Source: Spirochaetales bacterium Spiro_05 (GTDB lineage: Bacteria; Spirochaetota; Spirochaetia; Sphaerochaetales; Sphaerochaetaceae). From it: DNA of 49,410 nucleotides. The notes under the pieces were generated by a model, which was not told the DNA's origin, searched no databases, and was given only the letters and a program-made list of their open reading frames with translations. The translations under genes were made by a program, and so were the position numbers. Positions 1 through 8,115 of this stretch are shown here, piece by piece. Positions within the stretch are counted from its first letter, which is position 1. Each line of letters opens with the position of its first letter. The stretch lies in the NCBI GenBank assembly GCA_001603115.1, contig LVBG01000001.1:1-49410 (forward strand), written 5' to 3'.

Positions 1-126
1 GATGAGTTTTCTCACTGAAAAGAAGCTTTTTCCTGGGCAAGCCAAAACCTGTGAAAGAGGCAAGAGGATGTTGCCCTGCTGGACACTGCTACACGATACA
101 GGCATCATGGGAGAAAGGAGTCAACC

Positions 127-531
127 ATGAATCAGCACAAAGGATCATGTCTTTGTGGGAAAGTCACCTACGAAATACGAGGTGATTTTCAGAGTTTCTA
201 CCTTTGCCATTGCAGATTTTGCCGAAAGGACACAGGGTCGGCTCATGCAGCAAATTTGTTTTCCACTACCGCAACGCTGCATTGGCTGACTGGAGAGAAT
301 CTTGTCAGAACCTTTGATTACCAGTCGAGCGGTCATATAAAAAGCTTTTGCATGGAGTGCGGTTCAGCTCTTCCCAATCTTCAACAGGACGGGAAATTGC
401 TGGTAGTACCTGCAGGATGTCTTGATACCAAGACAAACATCAGACCGAAAGGACATATTTTCATTGCTGACAAGGCTGATTGGGATCATGATCTTGAGCG
501 CATCCAAGCATTCCCACATCTTCCGAATTAG
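127..531 (+). CDS. GFA family (glutathione-dependent formaldehyde-activating-like) zinc protein
   Basis: This 134-residue protein shows the zinc-binding cysteine pattern of the GFA/CENP-V family: CLCG near residue 8, CHCRFC near residue 28 and CMECG near residue 76. The length is normal for the family. Most bacterial members have no proven substrate, so a glutathione-formaldehyde role should not be assumed. The start is supported by an AAGGAG ribosome-binding site a few bases upstream. It stands alone, 86 bp before the PhzF gene on the same strand. The family call is firm and the function is unknown. Confidence 0.85.
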   Translation: MNQHKGSCLCGKVTYEIRGDFQSFYLCHCRFCRKDTGSAHAANLFSTTATLHWLTGENLVRTFDYQSSGHIKSFCMECGSALPNLQQDGKLLVVPAGCLDTKTNIRPKGHIFIADKADWDHDLERIQAFPHLPN

Positions 532-617
532 GCTCTCCACAGAGAAGCAGAAGATTGTGCATTGCTGCTATTTCCATTACAGTCCCAGAAGCAGGAAAAC
601 CTATTGGAAGGTGAAAT

Positions 618-1472
618 ATGCAGTACTACCATGTTGATGTATTCTCAAAAGGACCACTCACAGGGAATGGATTGACCGTCTTGGTGTGCAATCAATTCCC
701 AGAGCCTGAAGCGATGCTTTGCATTGCCCAGGAAATGAAGCAGTATGAGACAATCTTTCTTAAGAAGATCCAGGATCATGAATACATAGCCCGAATCTTC
801 ACAAAAGAAGAGGAACTGGACTTTGCAGGGCATCCGATCCTCGGTGCTGCTGCGGTGATACACAGGACACAAGTGGGCAACGAGAAGGCAGAAATCCTGT
901 TCCATCTGAATAGCAAGGATGTTGCCGTTACCAGTGTGGCCATTGACGGGGAGCATGAGTATACCTGCAGCATGAATCAGGGAACAGCACAAACAATCGG
1001 GGCTATCAGTGCATCCGACTACCCAAAGTTGATCGAGCCGCTTGGGTTGGGAGTAGAGGACCTTGCCTCATCGTATCCGTTGCAAGTCGTTACGACCGGC
1101 CTGCCGTACCTGATAGTTCCCATTCGCAGCGGGCTTGAGAAAACAGGGATTTTTTCACCAGGCTATGAAACGCTGGTTACCTCCTACGGGGCAAAGTTTG
1201 TCTATGTGTTTGCCATCGATGCAATGGAAGGCAGAACATGGGATTTCAGCGGGTTGGAAGACGTTGCTACAGGCAGCGCCGCAGGACCTTTGGGAGCATA
1301 TCTGTGTACACACGGCGTCTGTAAGGAAGGGGAAGAAATCATCCTGCATCAAGGACGATTTGTAGGAAGAAATAGCGAACTGCGTGTACTTGAAGAACGA
1401 GGAACAGGAAACATGATGGTCAGCGGAAATGTAACCATCGTCGCTGAGGGAACCTTCTATGGTGCAAGGTGA
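618..1472 (+). CDS. PhzF family isomerase/epimerase
   Basis: This 284-residue protein belongs to the PhzF family of diaminopimelate-epimerase-fold isomerases. Visible hallmarks are the N-terminal YHVDVFSKGPLTGNGL segment, the DFAGHPILGAA segment around residue 70 and the glycine-rich DVATGSAAGPLGAYL segment in the C-terminal half. The family includes the phenazine enzyme PhzF, but most members are uncharacterised and no phenazine genes are nearby, so the substrate is unknown. A GGAAGGTG ribosome-binding site precedes the ATG. It ends 11 bp from the convergent SDR gene. Confidence 0.88.
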   Translation: MQYYHVDVFSKGPLTGNGLTVLVCNQFPEPEAMLCIAQEMKQYETIFLKKIQDHEYIARIFTKEEELDFAGHPILGAAAVIHRTQVGNEKAEILFHLNSKDVAVTSVAIDGEHEYTCSMNQGTAQTIGAISASDYPKLIEPLGLGVEDLASSYPLQVVTTGLPYLIVPIRSGLEKTGIFSPGYETLVTSYGAKFVYVFAIDAMEGRTWDFSGLEDVATGSAAGPLGAYLCTHGVCKEGEEIILHQGRFVGRNSELRVLEERGTGNMMVSGNVTIVAEGTFYGAR

Positions 1473-1483
1473 GCACCCTCTCG

Positions 1484-2278
1484 CTAGCGAAGAATCCTTT
1501 TGATGATTCCCGTTTGCCAGGAATGCGGAAGAAGATCCAGGAGCCTGAGCAAAGGATTGCAGTTGATCGCGTACACATACCGCGGTCGTTTGGCCTGGAG
1601 CACCTGCAATGCCAGCTTCCCTACGGCTTGCGGCAAAACACTATGAGATTCCACCCGGTCAACAATGGAACGGAATCGGGCTGCATTGCAGGAGTACAGC
1701 TTGGTGTGTTCACAGAAGGAATCCAATCGATTTGTGGAAACACGCAAGAGTCCGGTTTGCACGGCTCCTGGACGAATTACAGATACGCTGTACCCCAGAA
1801 GCTGGATTTCCATACGAAGCGAATACGCATAGCTTTCAAGAGCCGTTTTCGTAATTCCGTAGATGCCGGTAAACGGGAGTGGGTCCAAGGGCGCCAGTTC
1901 ACTGGTTGTGACGATGATCCTTCCTTTCGGTTCCAAAAGTGGGAGGAAGAGACGGTTGACACGGTACACACCAAATACATTGATATCGAATAAACGGACA
2001 AACTCATGCTCAGGAATCTCAACAAGAGAGTTAAGGTCATACATCCCGGCAAAATGAAGAATCGCCTTGAGCGATGCGGCTTCTTCCCTTATTTGGTTGA
2101 ATGCAGCTTCCAACTGAATGCTGTCTGTCACATCAGCAGCAATAAACCGGAAGGAGAAATCCTCACTAGGCTGCTGACAATCCAAACCAAACACGGTATA
2201 GCCGGAGGCAACCAATAGCTCACAAGCTGCAAATCCCATGCCTCCAGCTACTCCAGTTACGAGAATGTTCATACTCAT
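1484..2278 (-). CDS. SDR family NAD(P)-dependent oxidoreductase
   Basis: This is a short-chain dehydrogenase of 264 residues. The cofactor-binding TGVAGGMG motif lies at the N-terminus, an LHFAGMYD segment corresponds to the NAG motif, and YGITK is the catalytic Tyr-x-x-x-Lys. The reading frame is open for 71 more codons upstream, but those residues look unlike protein. The ATG at 2278 has an AGAGG ribosome-binding site and places the Rossmann motif at the very N-terminus, so I chose it. The substrate cannot be deduced. The gene is convergent with the PhzF gene and divergent from the GNAT gene. Confidence 0.88.
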   Translation of the reverse strand: MSMNILVTGVAGGMGFAACELLVASGYTVFGLDCQQPSEDFSFRFIAADVTDSIQLEAAFNQIREEAASLKAILHFAGMYDLNSLVEIPEHEFVRLFDINVFGVYRVNRLFLPLLEPKGRIIVTTSELAPLDPLPFTGIYGITKTALESYAYSLRMEIQLLGYSVSVIRPGAVQTGLLRVSTNRLDSFCEHTKLYSCNAARFRSIVDRVESHSVLPQAVGKLALQVLQAKRPRYVYAINCNPLLRLLDLLPHSWQTGIIKRILR

Positions 2279-2444
2279 ATGACTGACCTCTTTTTCCGTA
2301 TCTGCAACTATAACTGAAGGTACGTCATGAATCCACATTGCTTGCCATCCTATGGACAGGGAATCGAACACCGAGCATAGTAAGACTGCACAAGCCTGAA
2401 GAAAGGGTGCCGTAGACCGGATAAGGCTTTTAAGTTGGAGATGT

Positions 2445-2972
2445 ATGGAACAGAGCGAAATCAAACTCATTGTGGTTACCAAAGAAACCATGCACGAGCA
2501 AACGGTCTTGAGAAACCTCCTGAAAATGTATTGTTATGATTGGTCGCAATACAACAAGCTCGAGGTGAATGCAGATGGGGATTTTGCATTCGAGGCACAT
2601 GCATCAGACTATTGGACAAAGGCAGGGTACCATGCCTTTCTCATAGCAGTTCACGAGCGCTGGGCCGGCTTTGTACTTTTTGACAATGACGGTTTCATCG
2701 TACACAACGACTGTGATTACTCCATGGCTGAGTTCTTCATTTTGCACACGTATCGAGGTAACGGAGTAGGAAGGATTGTTGCCACCTCTCTCTTTGATTC
2801 ATTCCCGGGAAAATGGGAGATCGGGTGCCATCCGAAGAATGAGGCTTCCGTGCAATTCTGGAACAACGTAATTCAAAGTTGTGCAACTGGAACCATTGAG
2901 GTGAGGCACTCCTGCCCCGAATACGTGTACCATGACGGGACGTATGGGGATGTCTTTTCGTTCAAGGCATAG
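2445..2972 (+). CDS. GNAT family N-acetyltransferase
   Basis: This 175-residue protein resembles GNAT acetyltransferases. The segment AEFFILHTYRGNGVG in the middle corresponds to strand 4 and the acetyl-CoA pyrophosphate-binding R/Q-x-x-G-x-G/A loop, and NEASVQFW matches the later conserved helix. A TTGGAG ribosome-binding site lies 4 bp before the ATG. The acceptor substrate is unknown. It is a single gene followed by 227 bp without a convincing gene. Confidence 0.8.
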   Translation: MEQSEIKLIVVTKETMHEQTVLRNLLKMYCYDWSQYNKLEVNADGDFAFEAHASDYWTKAGYHAFLIAVHERWAGFVLFDNDGFIVHNDCDYSMAEFFILHTYRGNGVGRIVATSLFDSFPGKWEIGCHPKNEASVQFWNNVIQSCATGTIEVRHSCPEYVYHDGTYGDVFSFKA

Positions 2973-3199
2973 TAATGCACGAGCGGTTTTCCATCGGCCA
3001 GACTGAAAGAACGCAGCCATCTGTCTACCGGCCAATCTAGCTCGCGTTTCAAACAAGAGTCCCCTTGCGTATGACCAAGATCAAAACCAGATACTTTGCT
3101 ATCGAAGATGTGCAACAACCTTTGTGATCATGAACAGGGAAAATCAAGCTTGGGACATGAAATCGTACCCAAAGGGAGTGTGCTGCACCAAGCAGGCAG
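2973..3199 (-). other. Spacer with possible decayed minus-strand coding sequence
   Basis: No intact gene is seen here. Read on the minus strand from about 3118 down to 2973, the sequence gives a protein-like stretch that includes FDSKVSGFDLGHTQGDS. It has no proper ATG start, is preceded by a TGA a few codons upstream, and continues into the antisense of the acetyltransferase gene. It could be the remnant of a lost gene or chance. I do not recognise a family. Confidence 0.2.
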
Positions 3200-3835
3200 T
3201 CATTGTTTCTTCGCCAGGATAAGCACTCCCTGCTTATCTCCTTCCATCTGCAACAACTCCATGGCATGCGGCTTGAGCATATTTCTGATGGATGGTTCGA
3301 GGTGGGTGAATACCGATCCGGCAAACGAAAATACTACCAACAACATACCCCCGGATTTCAAAACCCTGGTTGCCTCATCCAGATACAATGGAGCATTTGA
3401 GCAGAGCACCAGATCGTATGCCTTGTCATCACAGGGAAGACTGCATGCATTTCCTTGCATGAACGATATCCGTGGAACATCCTGTTGGTCTACTTTCTTT
3501 CTGGCAAGAGCAAGCATCCCACTGCTCTGGTCAATGCCCAGGATTTGGGCTTGCACAAAAACGCGGGCAGCAGCAAATGCTGCAATTCCCGTACCGGTAG
3601 CAATATCCAGAACAGTCATCGGAGGGGTGTCCAGCAAACCCAAGCCATGCTCAAGCAAGGCTTGGCAGTGCACTTGGGAATCATTCATCCTTGCATCGTA
3701 GGAACCGCTGATTCTTTGCGGAAAAATCCGCATTGCCTGCAAGAATACCCGTGATCTCATCAGATTCGGATAGCGAATGACCAATCTCATCAAGGGTGCC
3801 ATCACCATGTTCTTCACCAAAAGCAGACTGACCAT
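3200..3835 (-). CDS. Class I SAM-dependent methyltransferase
   Basis: This 211-residue protein has the class I methyltransferase core. Motif I is VLDIATGTGIAAFAAARV near residue 75, an acidic GIDQSS follows, and LVLCSNAPLYL is motif IV. It looks UbiE/Methyltransf_11-like, with a hydrophobic N-terminal helix. The ATG at 3835 is preferred over an in-frame GTG six bases upstream because a GGGGG ribosome-binding site lies five bases before it. It is the last gene of a five-gene minus-strand operon, 13 bp after a half-permease. It lacks the cysteine pattern I would expect of an arsenite methyltransferase. The substrate is unknown. Confidence 0.8.
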   Translation of the reverse strand: MVSLLLVKNMVMAPLMRLVIRYPNLMRSRVFLQAMRIFPQRISGSYDARMNDSQVHCQALLEHGLGLLDTPPMTVLDIATGTGIAAFAAARVFVQAQILGIDQSSGMLALARKKVDQQDVPRISFMQGNACSLPCDDKAYDLVLCSNAPLYLDEATRVLKSGGMLLVVFSFAGSVFTHLEPSIRNMLKPHAMELLQMEGDKQGVLILAKKQ

Positions 3836-3848
3836 TCGCACCCCCTAC

Positions 3849-4421
3849 CTACACTTCACGTTTCCTTGTTTTCATCATGGATTGCTCGGCTTGCTCTTCC
3901 CCTTTTTCCAGCCATTGCTTGTCCGGAAACCTATGCAACACTCCCTCCACAAGCAATCCCATCAGGATGAGGGCAGCCAAGGTCAGAACAAAGCGTAGCA
4001 AGGTGAAAGCGATGCCAAGGAATTTGATCTCCACCATGAGCTGAGGAATTTTCAATGCGGCCCATGCACCGAGGAACACAACCATATTGGTATGGCTTGC
4101 CCCCTTTCGCACCAATGCCCCTGCCATGGGGAACGCCACATACAAGGGTCCTGTCGGCAGAGTTCCGAGAGCGAAAGAAATGGCAATGCCTTTGAGCCCA
4201 GAACCGCTGCCCAGCCATTTCTGAATCTTGTTTTTTGGTATCCAAGCTTCAATCAATCCCATGAGCAGGAATACCGGGGGAAGGATGAGCACCATCTCCT
4301 TCAGATAATCCCACGTGACTTGGGATGATTGGACAGCCCAATCCATCCGCACAATGGCAAGAACAAGGTACACTGCCAGAAGTACCAACACCCCAAAAAA
4401 CTGTTTGAAGAACGCTTTCAC
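3849..4421 (-). CDS. Half-length permease, PF03773-like (second half)
   Basis: This 190-residue membrane protein has about five hydrophobic segments. The segment FPMAGALVRKGAS, followed by MVEIKFLG and FTLLRF, matches the equivalent region of the gene just upstream (FPLAGSLLRSGAT, MEIKELG, FTLLRN). The two proteins are therefore related and look like the two repeats of a PF03773-type predicted permease (YraQ/ArsP-like, usually one chain of over 300 residues) encoded separately. The start overlaps the upstream stop in an ATGA arrangement, suggesting coupled translation and a heteromeric transporter. The cargo is unknown. Confidence 0.72.
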   Translation of the reverse strand: MKAFFKQFFGVLVLLAVYLVLAIVRMDWAVQSSQVTWDYLKEMVLILPPVFLLMGLIEAWIPKNKIQKWLGSGSGLKGIAISFALGTLPTGPLYVAFPMAGALVRKGASHTNMVVFLGAWAALKIPQLMVEIKFLGIAFTLLRFVLTLAALILMGLLVEGVLHRFPDKQWLEKGEEQAEQSMMKTRKREV

Positions 4422-4897
4422 AGTAGCACCCCCATCACAAAGGCAATCAAGAGGGCTGCCAACAACCCCAGAGCATTGCGCAGAAGGGTGAACTTCTTGC
4501 CCAACTCCTTGATTTCCATGGGTGCAGTGACAAACCCAACCATGACAAGAGAGGTCACAAAGGCAGAGATGGTCATTACCGTGGCACCTGATCGCAAAAG
4601 GGAACCTGCAAGCGGAAACGCCACAAGCGAGGGTATCAACGTAATGGCACCCAGCAAAGCGGCGATCAGTGTCGCCATAATGCCGGCCTCCGCTCCCACC
4701 AATTTGGAGATAGTCTCGGGAGTCAGGATTCCGAGTGTCAATCCAACGATACCAAGCACCACCAAAATACTTGGTGCTGTCTTGAAGAATGATTTCCTTG
4801 CAATCATAAACGCCTTCATCGTCTTTTCCTTGCTCTTGACGAGCGAAACAACAAGCCCCACCGCCAAGAGACCATATATCGTGAGTACCGTAACCAT
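4418..4897 (-). CDS. Half-length permease, PF03773-like (first half)
   Basis: This 159-residue membrane protein has four to five hydrophobic segments. It carries the repeat LVAFPLAGSLLRSGAT followed by PMEIKELGKKFTLLRN, which aligns with the downstream half-permease. The frame is open for 12 more codons upstream, but the ATG at 4897 has an AGGAG ribosome-binding site seven bases before it and lies 16 bp after the cupin stop, so I chose it. Its C-terminus overlaps the next gene by four bases. It is probably a subunit of a two-chain permease. Some members of this superfamily export organoarsenicals, but nothing here proves the substrate. Confidence 0.72.
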   Translation of the reverse strand: MVTVLTIYGLLAVGLVVSLVKSKEKTMKAFMIARKSFFKTAPSILVVLGIVGLTLGILTPETISKLVGAEAGIMATLIAALLGAITLIPSLVAFPLAGSLLRSGATVMTISAFVTSLVMVGFVTAPMEIKELGKKFTLLRNALGLLAALLIAFVMGVLL

Positions 4898-4913
4898 CTG
4901 CACGCTCCTACAT

Positions 4914-5234
4914 TCAGACCTTGATCTGCACACCCATCAGACGTGCACCACATTCCGACTCCATCGACACTACGGCGGGGTCGGTGATGAACACCTGCTT
5001 CTGCTTCAGAGTCGAAGCTTTTCCATCACAGAACAGCTTCACTTCGCCTTCAACCACATAAAACATTACATAGCAATCCATCTGGCAATCAGGAATTTTC
5101 CCGCCTGCCTCCAGAACGATGACGCGAGCCTTGAACCGGTCATTTTGGAAAAAAACATTGACCTGCCTCTGCTCATACCCCTGTGCTTCCAACTCCATCA
5201 AATCAACTATTTGCATATGCTTCCTTCCTGTCAT
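4914..5234 (-). CDS. Cupin domain protein with cysteines at the metal-ligand motif
   Basis: This 106-residue protein has the small cupin fold signature. VMFYVVEGEVKLFCDGK around residues 56-72 matches cupin motif 1, and FITDPAVVSME is the motif 2 region. The usual His-x-His pair before the motif-1 glutamate is absent, and Cys50 and Cys54 fall near that position instead. It could bind a thiophilic ligand or have lost metal binding. It overlaps the PadR gene by an ATGA and precedes the two half-permease genes, so it is part of the same operon. The function is unknown. Confidence 0.72.
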   Translation of the reverse strand: MTGRKHMQIVDLMELEAQGYEQRQVNVFFQNDRFKARVIVLEAGGKIPDCQMDCYVMFYVVEGEVKLFCDGKASTLKQKQVFITDPAVVSMESECGARLMGVQIKV

Positions 5235-5617
5235 TGCTCCACATTCTTCGATGAAACCTTCTTGTCATAGGCTCCCACCAATGTCTCAATTCTTGTTCTT
5301 CTCATCTTCAGAATCTTGACCCATGCATCCAGATTTTGCCTGCCGCTTGTCGTGATCTCATACACTCTTCTCCTAGGCCCCTGCCCCCCTGATTCCCACA
5401 GGGAAGTAACCAAACCTTCCTTCTCCATTTTCCGCAATGTCCTGTACAAGGTACTGACATTGAGATCCGGCTCAGAAAAACCAAAGGAGGACAACTGCTC
5501 GATCAATCCATAGCCATATCCAACCTCATCGTAAAGAAGCAGAAGCAGACACACCTCCAGGAAGCGCTCCATATGGTGAGGTTTGTATTCGCAACAATCT
5601 GACGCATCATCTCTCAT
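5231..5617 (-). CDS. PadR family transcriptional regulator
   Basis: This 128-residue protein has the PadR winged helix: GYGYGLIEQL, then VSTLYRTLRKMEKEGLV as the recognition helix and wing, then RRRVYEITTSGR. A short N-terminal extension contains a Cys-Cys pair (DCCEYKPHH), which may bind a ligand or metal. It is the first gene of a five-gene operon with the cupin, two half-permeases and a methyltransferase. A perfect palindrome overlaps its promoter, so it probably represses its own operon until an inducer, perhaps the permease substrate, is present. Confidence 0.88.
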   Translation of the reverse strand: MRDDASDCCEYKPHHMERFLEVCLLLLLYDEVGYGYGLIEQLSSFGFSEPDLNVSTLYRTLRKMEKEGLVTSLWESGGQGPRRRVYEITTSGRQNLDAWVKILKMRRTRIETLVGAYDKKVSSKNVEQ

Positions 5618-5635
5618 GCAGCTACCATCTCCTAA

Positions 5636-5671
5636 CTATATTCATAGTGAATATAGTCTATTTGAATATAG
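5636..5671. promoter_or_regulatory. Probable PadR operator: palindrome plus third half-site
   Basis: The arms CTATATTCA (5636-5644) and TGAATATAG (5648-5656) form a perfect 9-bp inverted repeat around TAG. The half-site TGAATATAG recurs exactly at 5663-5671. The cluster covers the -10 element, spacer and start site of the predicted promoter for the PadR operon. Its placement argues for autorepression. Binding by this PadR is inferred. Confidence 0.7.
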
Positions 5672-5683
5672 AGGAAAAGTCAA
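5655..5683 (-). promoter_or_regulatory. Sigma-70-type promoter of the PadR operon
   Basis: On the minus strand TTGACT (5678-5683) and TAGACT (5655-5660) are separated by 17 bp, about 38 bp before the padR start codon. Both elements are embedded in the palindromic operator cluster. Confidence 0.55.
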
Positions 5684-5806
5684 TCGCATGATCTACATGG
5701 TACAAGGAGGAAAAGGCCTGTCAGCATGTTGAATGTTTTGCTCAGAGAGCATAAATTTTGGATAGTACATCGGAGAAACACTCCTTGGACGCTTTTGGGA
5801 GGCTTA

Positions 5807-6568
5807 ATGAGCGATTGGTTTACCGTAGACAAGATAGATCCAGACACCTACATCCTCAGTGAATACCGGCACTGGGAAGAGACCCATTGCTATCTTCTGA
5901 ATGGCTCAGAATCGAGTCTGCTCATCGATACAGGATTGGGAATCTGCAACATTGGTGAGCAGGTAATGAACCTGACGGAAAAGCACGTTTCAGCGGTAGC
6001 AACACACATCCATTGGGACCACATCGGTGGTCACACATACTTCCCTGATTTCTATGCACACAAAGACGAGCTGAACTGGCTCAATGGTGAATTCCCCCTC
6101 TCATTGGAACAAATCAAGGAGATGGTGATGGATCGCTGCGATGCACCTGTTGGGTATGACATTGATAGCTATGAATTCTTCCAGGGCAGCCCTACCCGAA
6201 TTCTTGAGGATGGGGATGAAATCGACCTGGGAGGGAGGATCATCAAGGTTCTGCACACCCCGGGACACTCCCCTGGACACATGTGTTTCTGGGAAGAAGC
6301 GCGAGGCTACCTGTTTACCGGGGACTTGGTCTACAAGGATACCCTCTTCGCCTACTACCCTTCCACCGATCCCCAAGCCTATCTCACTTCACTGAAGAAA
6401 ATCGCAATCTTGCCTGTGAAACAGGTCTTTCCTGCACACCACAGCCTGGAAATCCACCCTGAAATCCTGATTCGGATGCGGGATGCATTCCAGAACTTGG
6501 ATACTGGGGGGAAACTCCACCATGGCAGTGGAGTCTTTGGGTATGGGGATTGGGCTGTGTGGTTGTAG
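5807..6568 (+). CDS. Metallo-beta-lactamase fold hydrolase
   Basis: This 253-residue protein carries the MBL metal site THIHWDHIGGH at residues 66-76 (His67, His69, Asp71, His72). Later come HTPGHSPGH, a TGDL aspartate and FPAHH near the C-terminus, as in glyoxalase II-like hydrolases. The frame is open for 27 codons upstream, but the ATG at 5807 has a GGGAGG ribosome-binding site. It is transcribed divergently from the PadR operon, so the operator between them might also affect it. The substrate is unknown. Confidence 0.87.
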   Translation: MSDWFTVDKIDPDTYILSEYRHWEETHCYLLNGSESSLLIDTGLGICNIGEQVMNLTEKHVSAVATHIHWDHIGGHTYFPDFYAHKDELNWLNGEFPLSLEQIKEMVMDRCDAPVGYDIDSYEFFQGSPTRILEDGDEIDLGGRIIKVLHTPGHSPGHMCFWEEARGYLFTGDLVYKDTLFAYYPSTDPQAYLTSLKKIAILPVKQVFPAHHSLEIHPEILIRMRDAFQNLDTGGKLHHGSGVFGYGDWAVWL

Positions 6569-6608
6569 CAAAGCGAACAAGATGACCAATTGAAAGCCAG
6601 CACACAGG

Positions 6609-8105
6609 TTACGGTAAGGAGATACCTGCCATCTTGCTGTTTCGCTTGACCCGGCGCTTGCGCTTCCATCGGCTGATAATCTGCCGGATCAGGGGAGGAT
6701 CCCATGCATGTCTCGGTGTGATACTCGTATGGGGAGGCAGAAACAGCTTGCCGTACTGGGAGCAGGTACCTATAAACCGATGATACTCATGCATGTCTTT
6801 GCGAGTCCAGAATATCTCTGCTCCTGCCAGCAAGCGGGGGAACAGATGCAGGTCGCGTTCCTCACGGGTGGTAATATACTCCGTCCAAAGCATGAGTTCT
6901 CCACCCATCACCTGTACCTGATTCCCTGGTTGCAGCATCTCTCCCAGCTTGTATACCCGATGCAAGGAGAGCAACGTATGATCCATATCCAGATAGGAGT
7001 GGAAATAGTCACTCAAAATCGCTTGGTGTGCTGACTGTGAGCCGTCCAACAAGGGATTCCATATCTGGGTGATAATGGACTGTTCATAGGTATCGTCAAC
7101 ATAATCATTGTACAGGATCACTTGCTTTCCCAACGAGTTTGCATAGCGTGTCATCTCCCGATAAAACCATCTGAGTAACGATTTCTCATCAGACAAGGCC
7201 AATGCTTGTTTCCTTTTCTGGCAATTCGGGCACGTAGCCCAGCGTTCCAAGGGAATCTCATCACCACCCAAATGGATGTAGGGACTTGGGAACAGGGAGG
7301 CAATCTCTTTCAATACCTCTTTCACAAAATCCAGTGTTTTCTCTTTTCCTACACAGAGTATGTCCGGGAATATCCCTTCCCCTTTGGGGATGCTGAATGG
7401 TCCGCCCGTGCAACTAACCATAGGATAGGAATACAGGGCGGCAGTAACATGGCCAGGCATATCTATTTCGGGAATGATCATGATCTGACGGGCCGATGCA
7501 TACTCCACCAGGGCCTTGAGCTCTTGCTTGGTATACCGGCCTGACTTCTCATCACCAAGCTCAGGATACCCATCAAGGGCGACTCTCCAGCCCTGGTCGT
7601 CACTCAGATGGAGATGGAGCACATTCAGCTTGAATGACGCCATGATATCAATGATCCGTCGGATTTCCCCGACAGGACAGAAGGATCTGGCAACATCCAG
7701 CATGAATCCTCTCCAACGAAGAGAGGGGGAATCGGCTATACGGCAACAGGGAATCATGCCAGGATAGGCTAGCAGAAGCTGGCGCAGTGTTTGCAGTGCA
7801 TAGAATAGTCCTTGCCGGCCATACACACCAATACTCACGTTTTGAGGAAGCACTTCCAAGGTGTACGCCTCCTCCTTGTCATGCAGACTCGGCTCCACTC
7901 GTATGCTGAGATTCGCTGCTTCTTGTAAAGAAACAAGGCATGCATCCCTGTCCAAGAGCTCCTTTGCATACTGTCCGACGCTGAGGAAGAACGATTGTTC
8001 ACATGAGGGATCCAGTGAGATGGAGAATCGCTCTGGATTGCGAAACAACCCATCAAGCATCACGACATCAGAAGGATAGGGAATGAGAGGGAGCGTATGT
8101 GTCAT
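6609..8105 (-). CDS. Beta-N-acetylhexosaminidase, glycoside hydrolase family 20
   Basis: This 498-residue enzyme has an N-terminal GH20b-like domain and a GH20 barrel. HLHLSDDQGWR lies at residues 164-174, IPEIDMPGH at 211-219 and the catalytic Asp-Glu pair at 282-283 in HLGGDEIP. The family removes terminal N-acetylglucosamine or N-acetylgalactosamine using substrate-assisted catalysis. No signal peptide is visible, so it probably works in the cytoplasm on imported oligosaccharides. It is the last gene of the ROK/ABC operon, 10 bp after a permease gene. Confidence 0.93.
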   Translation of the reverse strand: MTHTLPLIPYPSDVVMLDGLFRNPERFSISLDPSCEQSFFLSVGQYAKELLDRDACLVSLQEAANLSIRVEPSLHDKEEAYTLEVLPQNVSIGVYGRQGLFYALQTLRQLLLAYPGMIPCCRIADSPSLRWRGFMLDVARSFCPVGEIRRIIDIMASFKLNVLHLHLSDDQGWRVALDGYPELGDEKSGRYTKQELKALVEYASARQIMIIPEIDMPGHVTAALYSYPMVSCTGGPFSIPKGEGIFPDILCVGKEKTLDFVKEVLKEIASLFPSPYIHLGGDEIPLERWATCPNCQKRKQALALSDEKSLLRWFYREMTRYANSLGKQVILYNDYVDDTYEQSIITQIWNPLLDGSQSAHQAILSDYFHSYLDMDHTLLSLHRVYKLGEMLQPGNQVQVMGGELMLWTEYITTREERDLHLFPRLLAGAEIFWTRKDMHEYHRFIGTCSQYGKLFLPPHTSITPRHAWDPPLIRQIISRWKRKRRVKRNSKMAGISLP

Positions 8106-8115
8106 ATGAATGGTA

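Noticed and set aside
3200..3835. Arsenite methyltransferase ArsM
   Set aside because: The neighbouring permease type and the cysteines are suggestive, but the conserved ArsM cysteine pattern is not seen, so only a generic methyltransferase is called.
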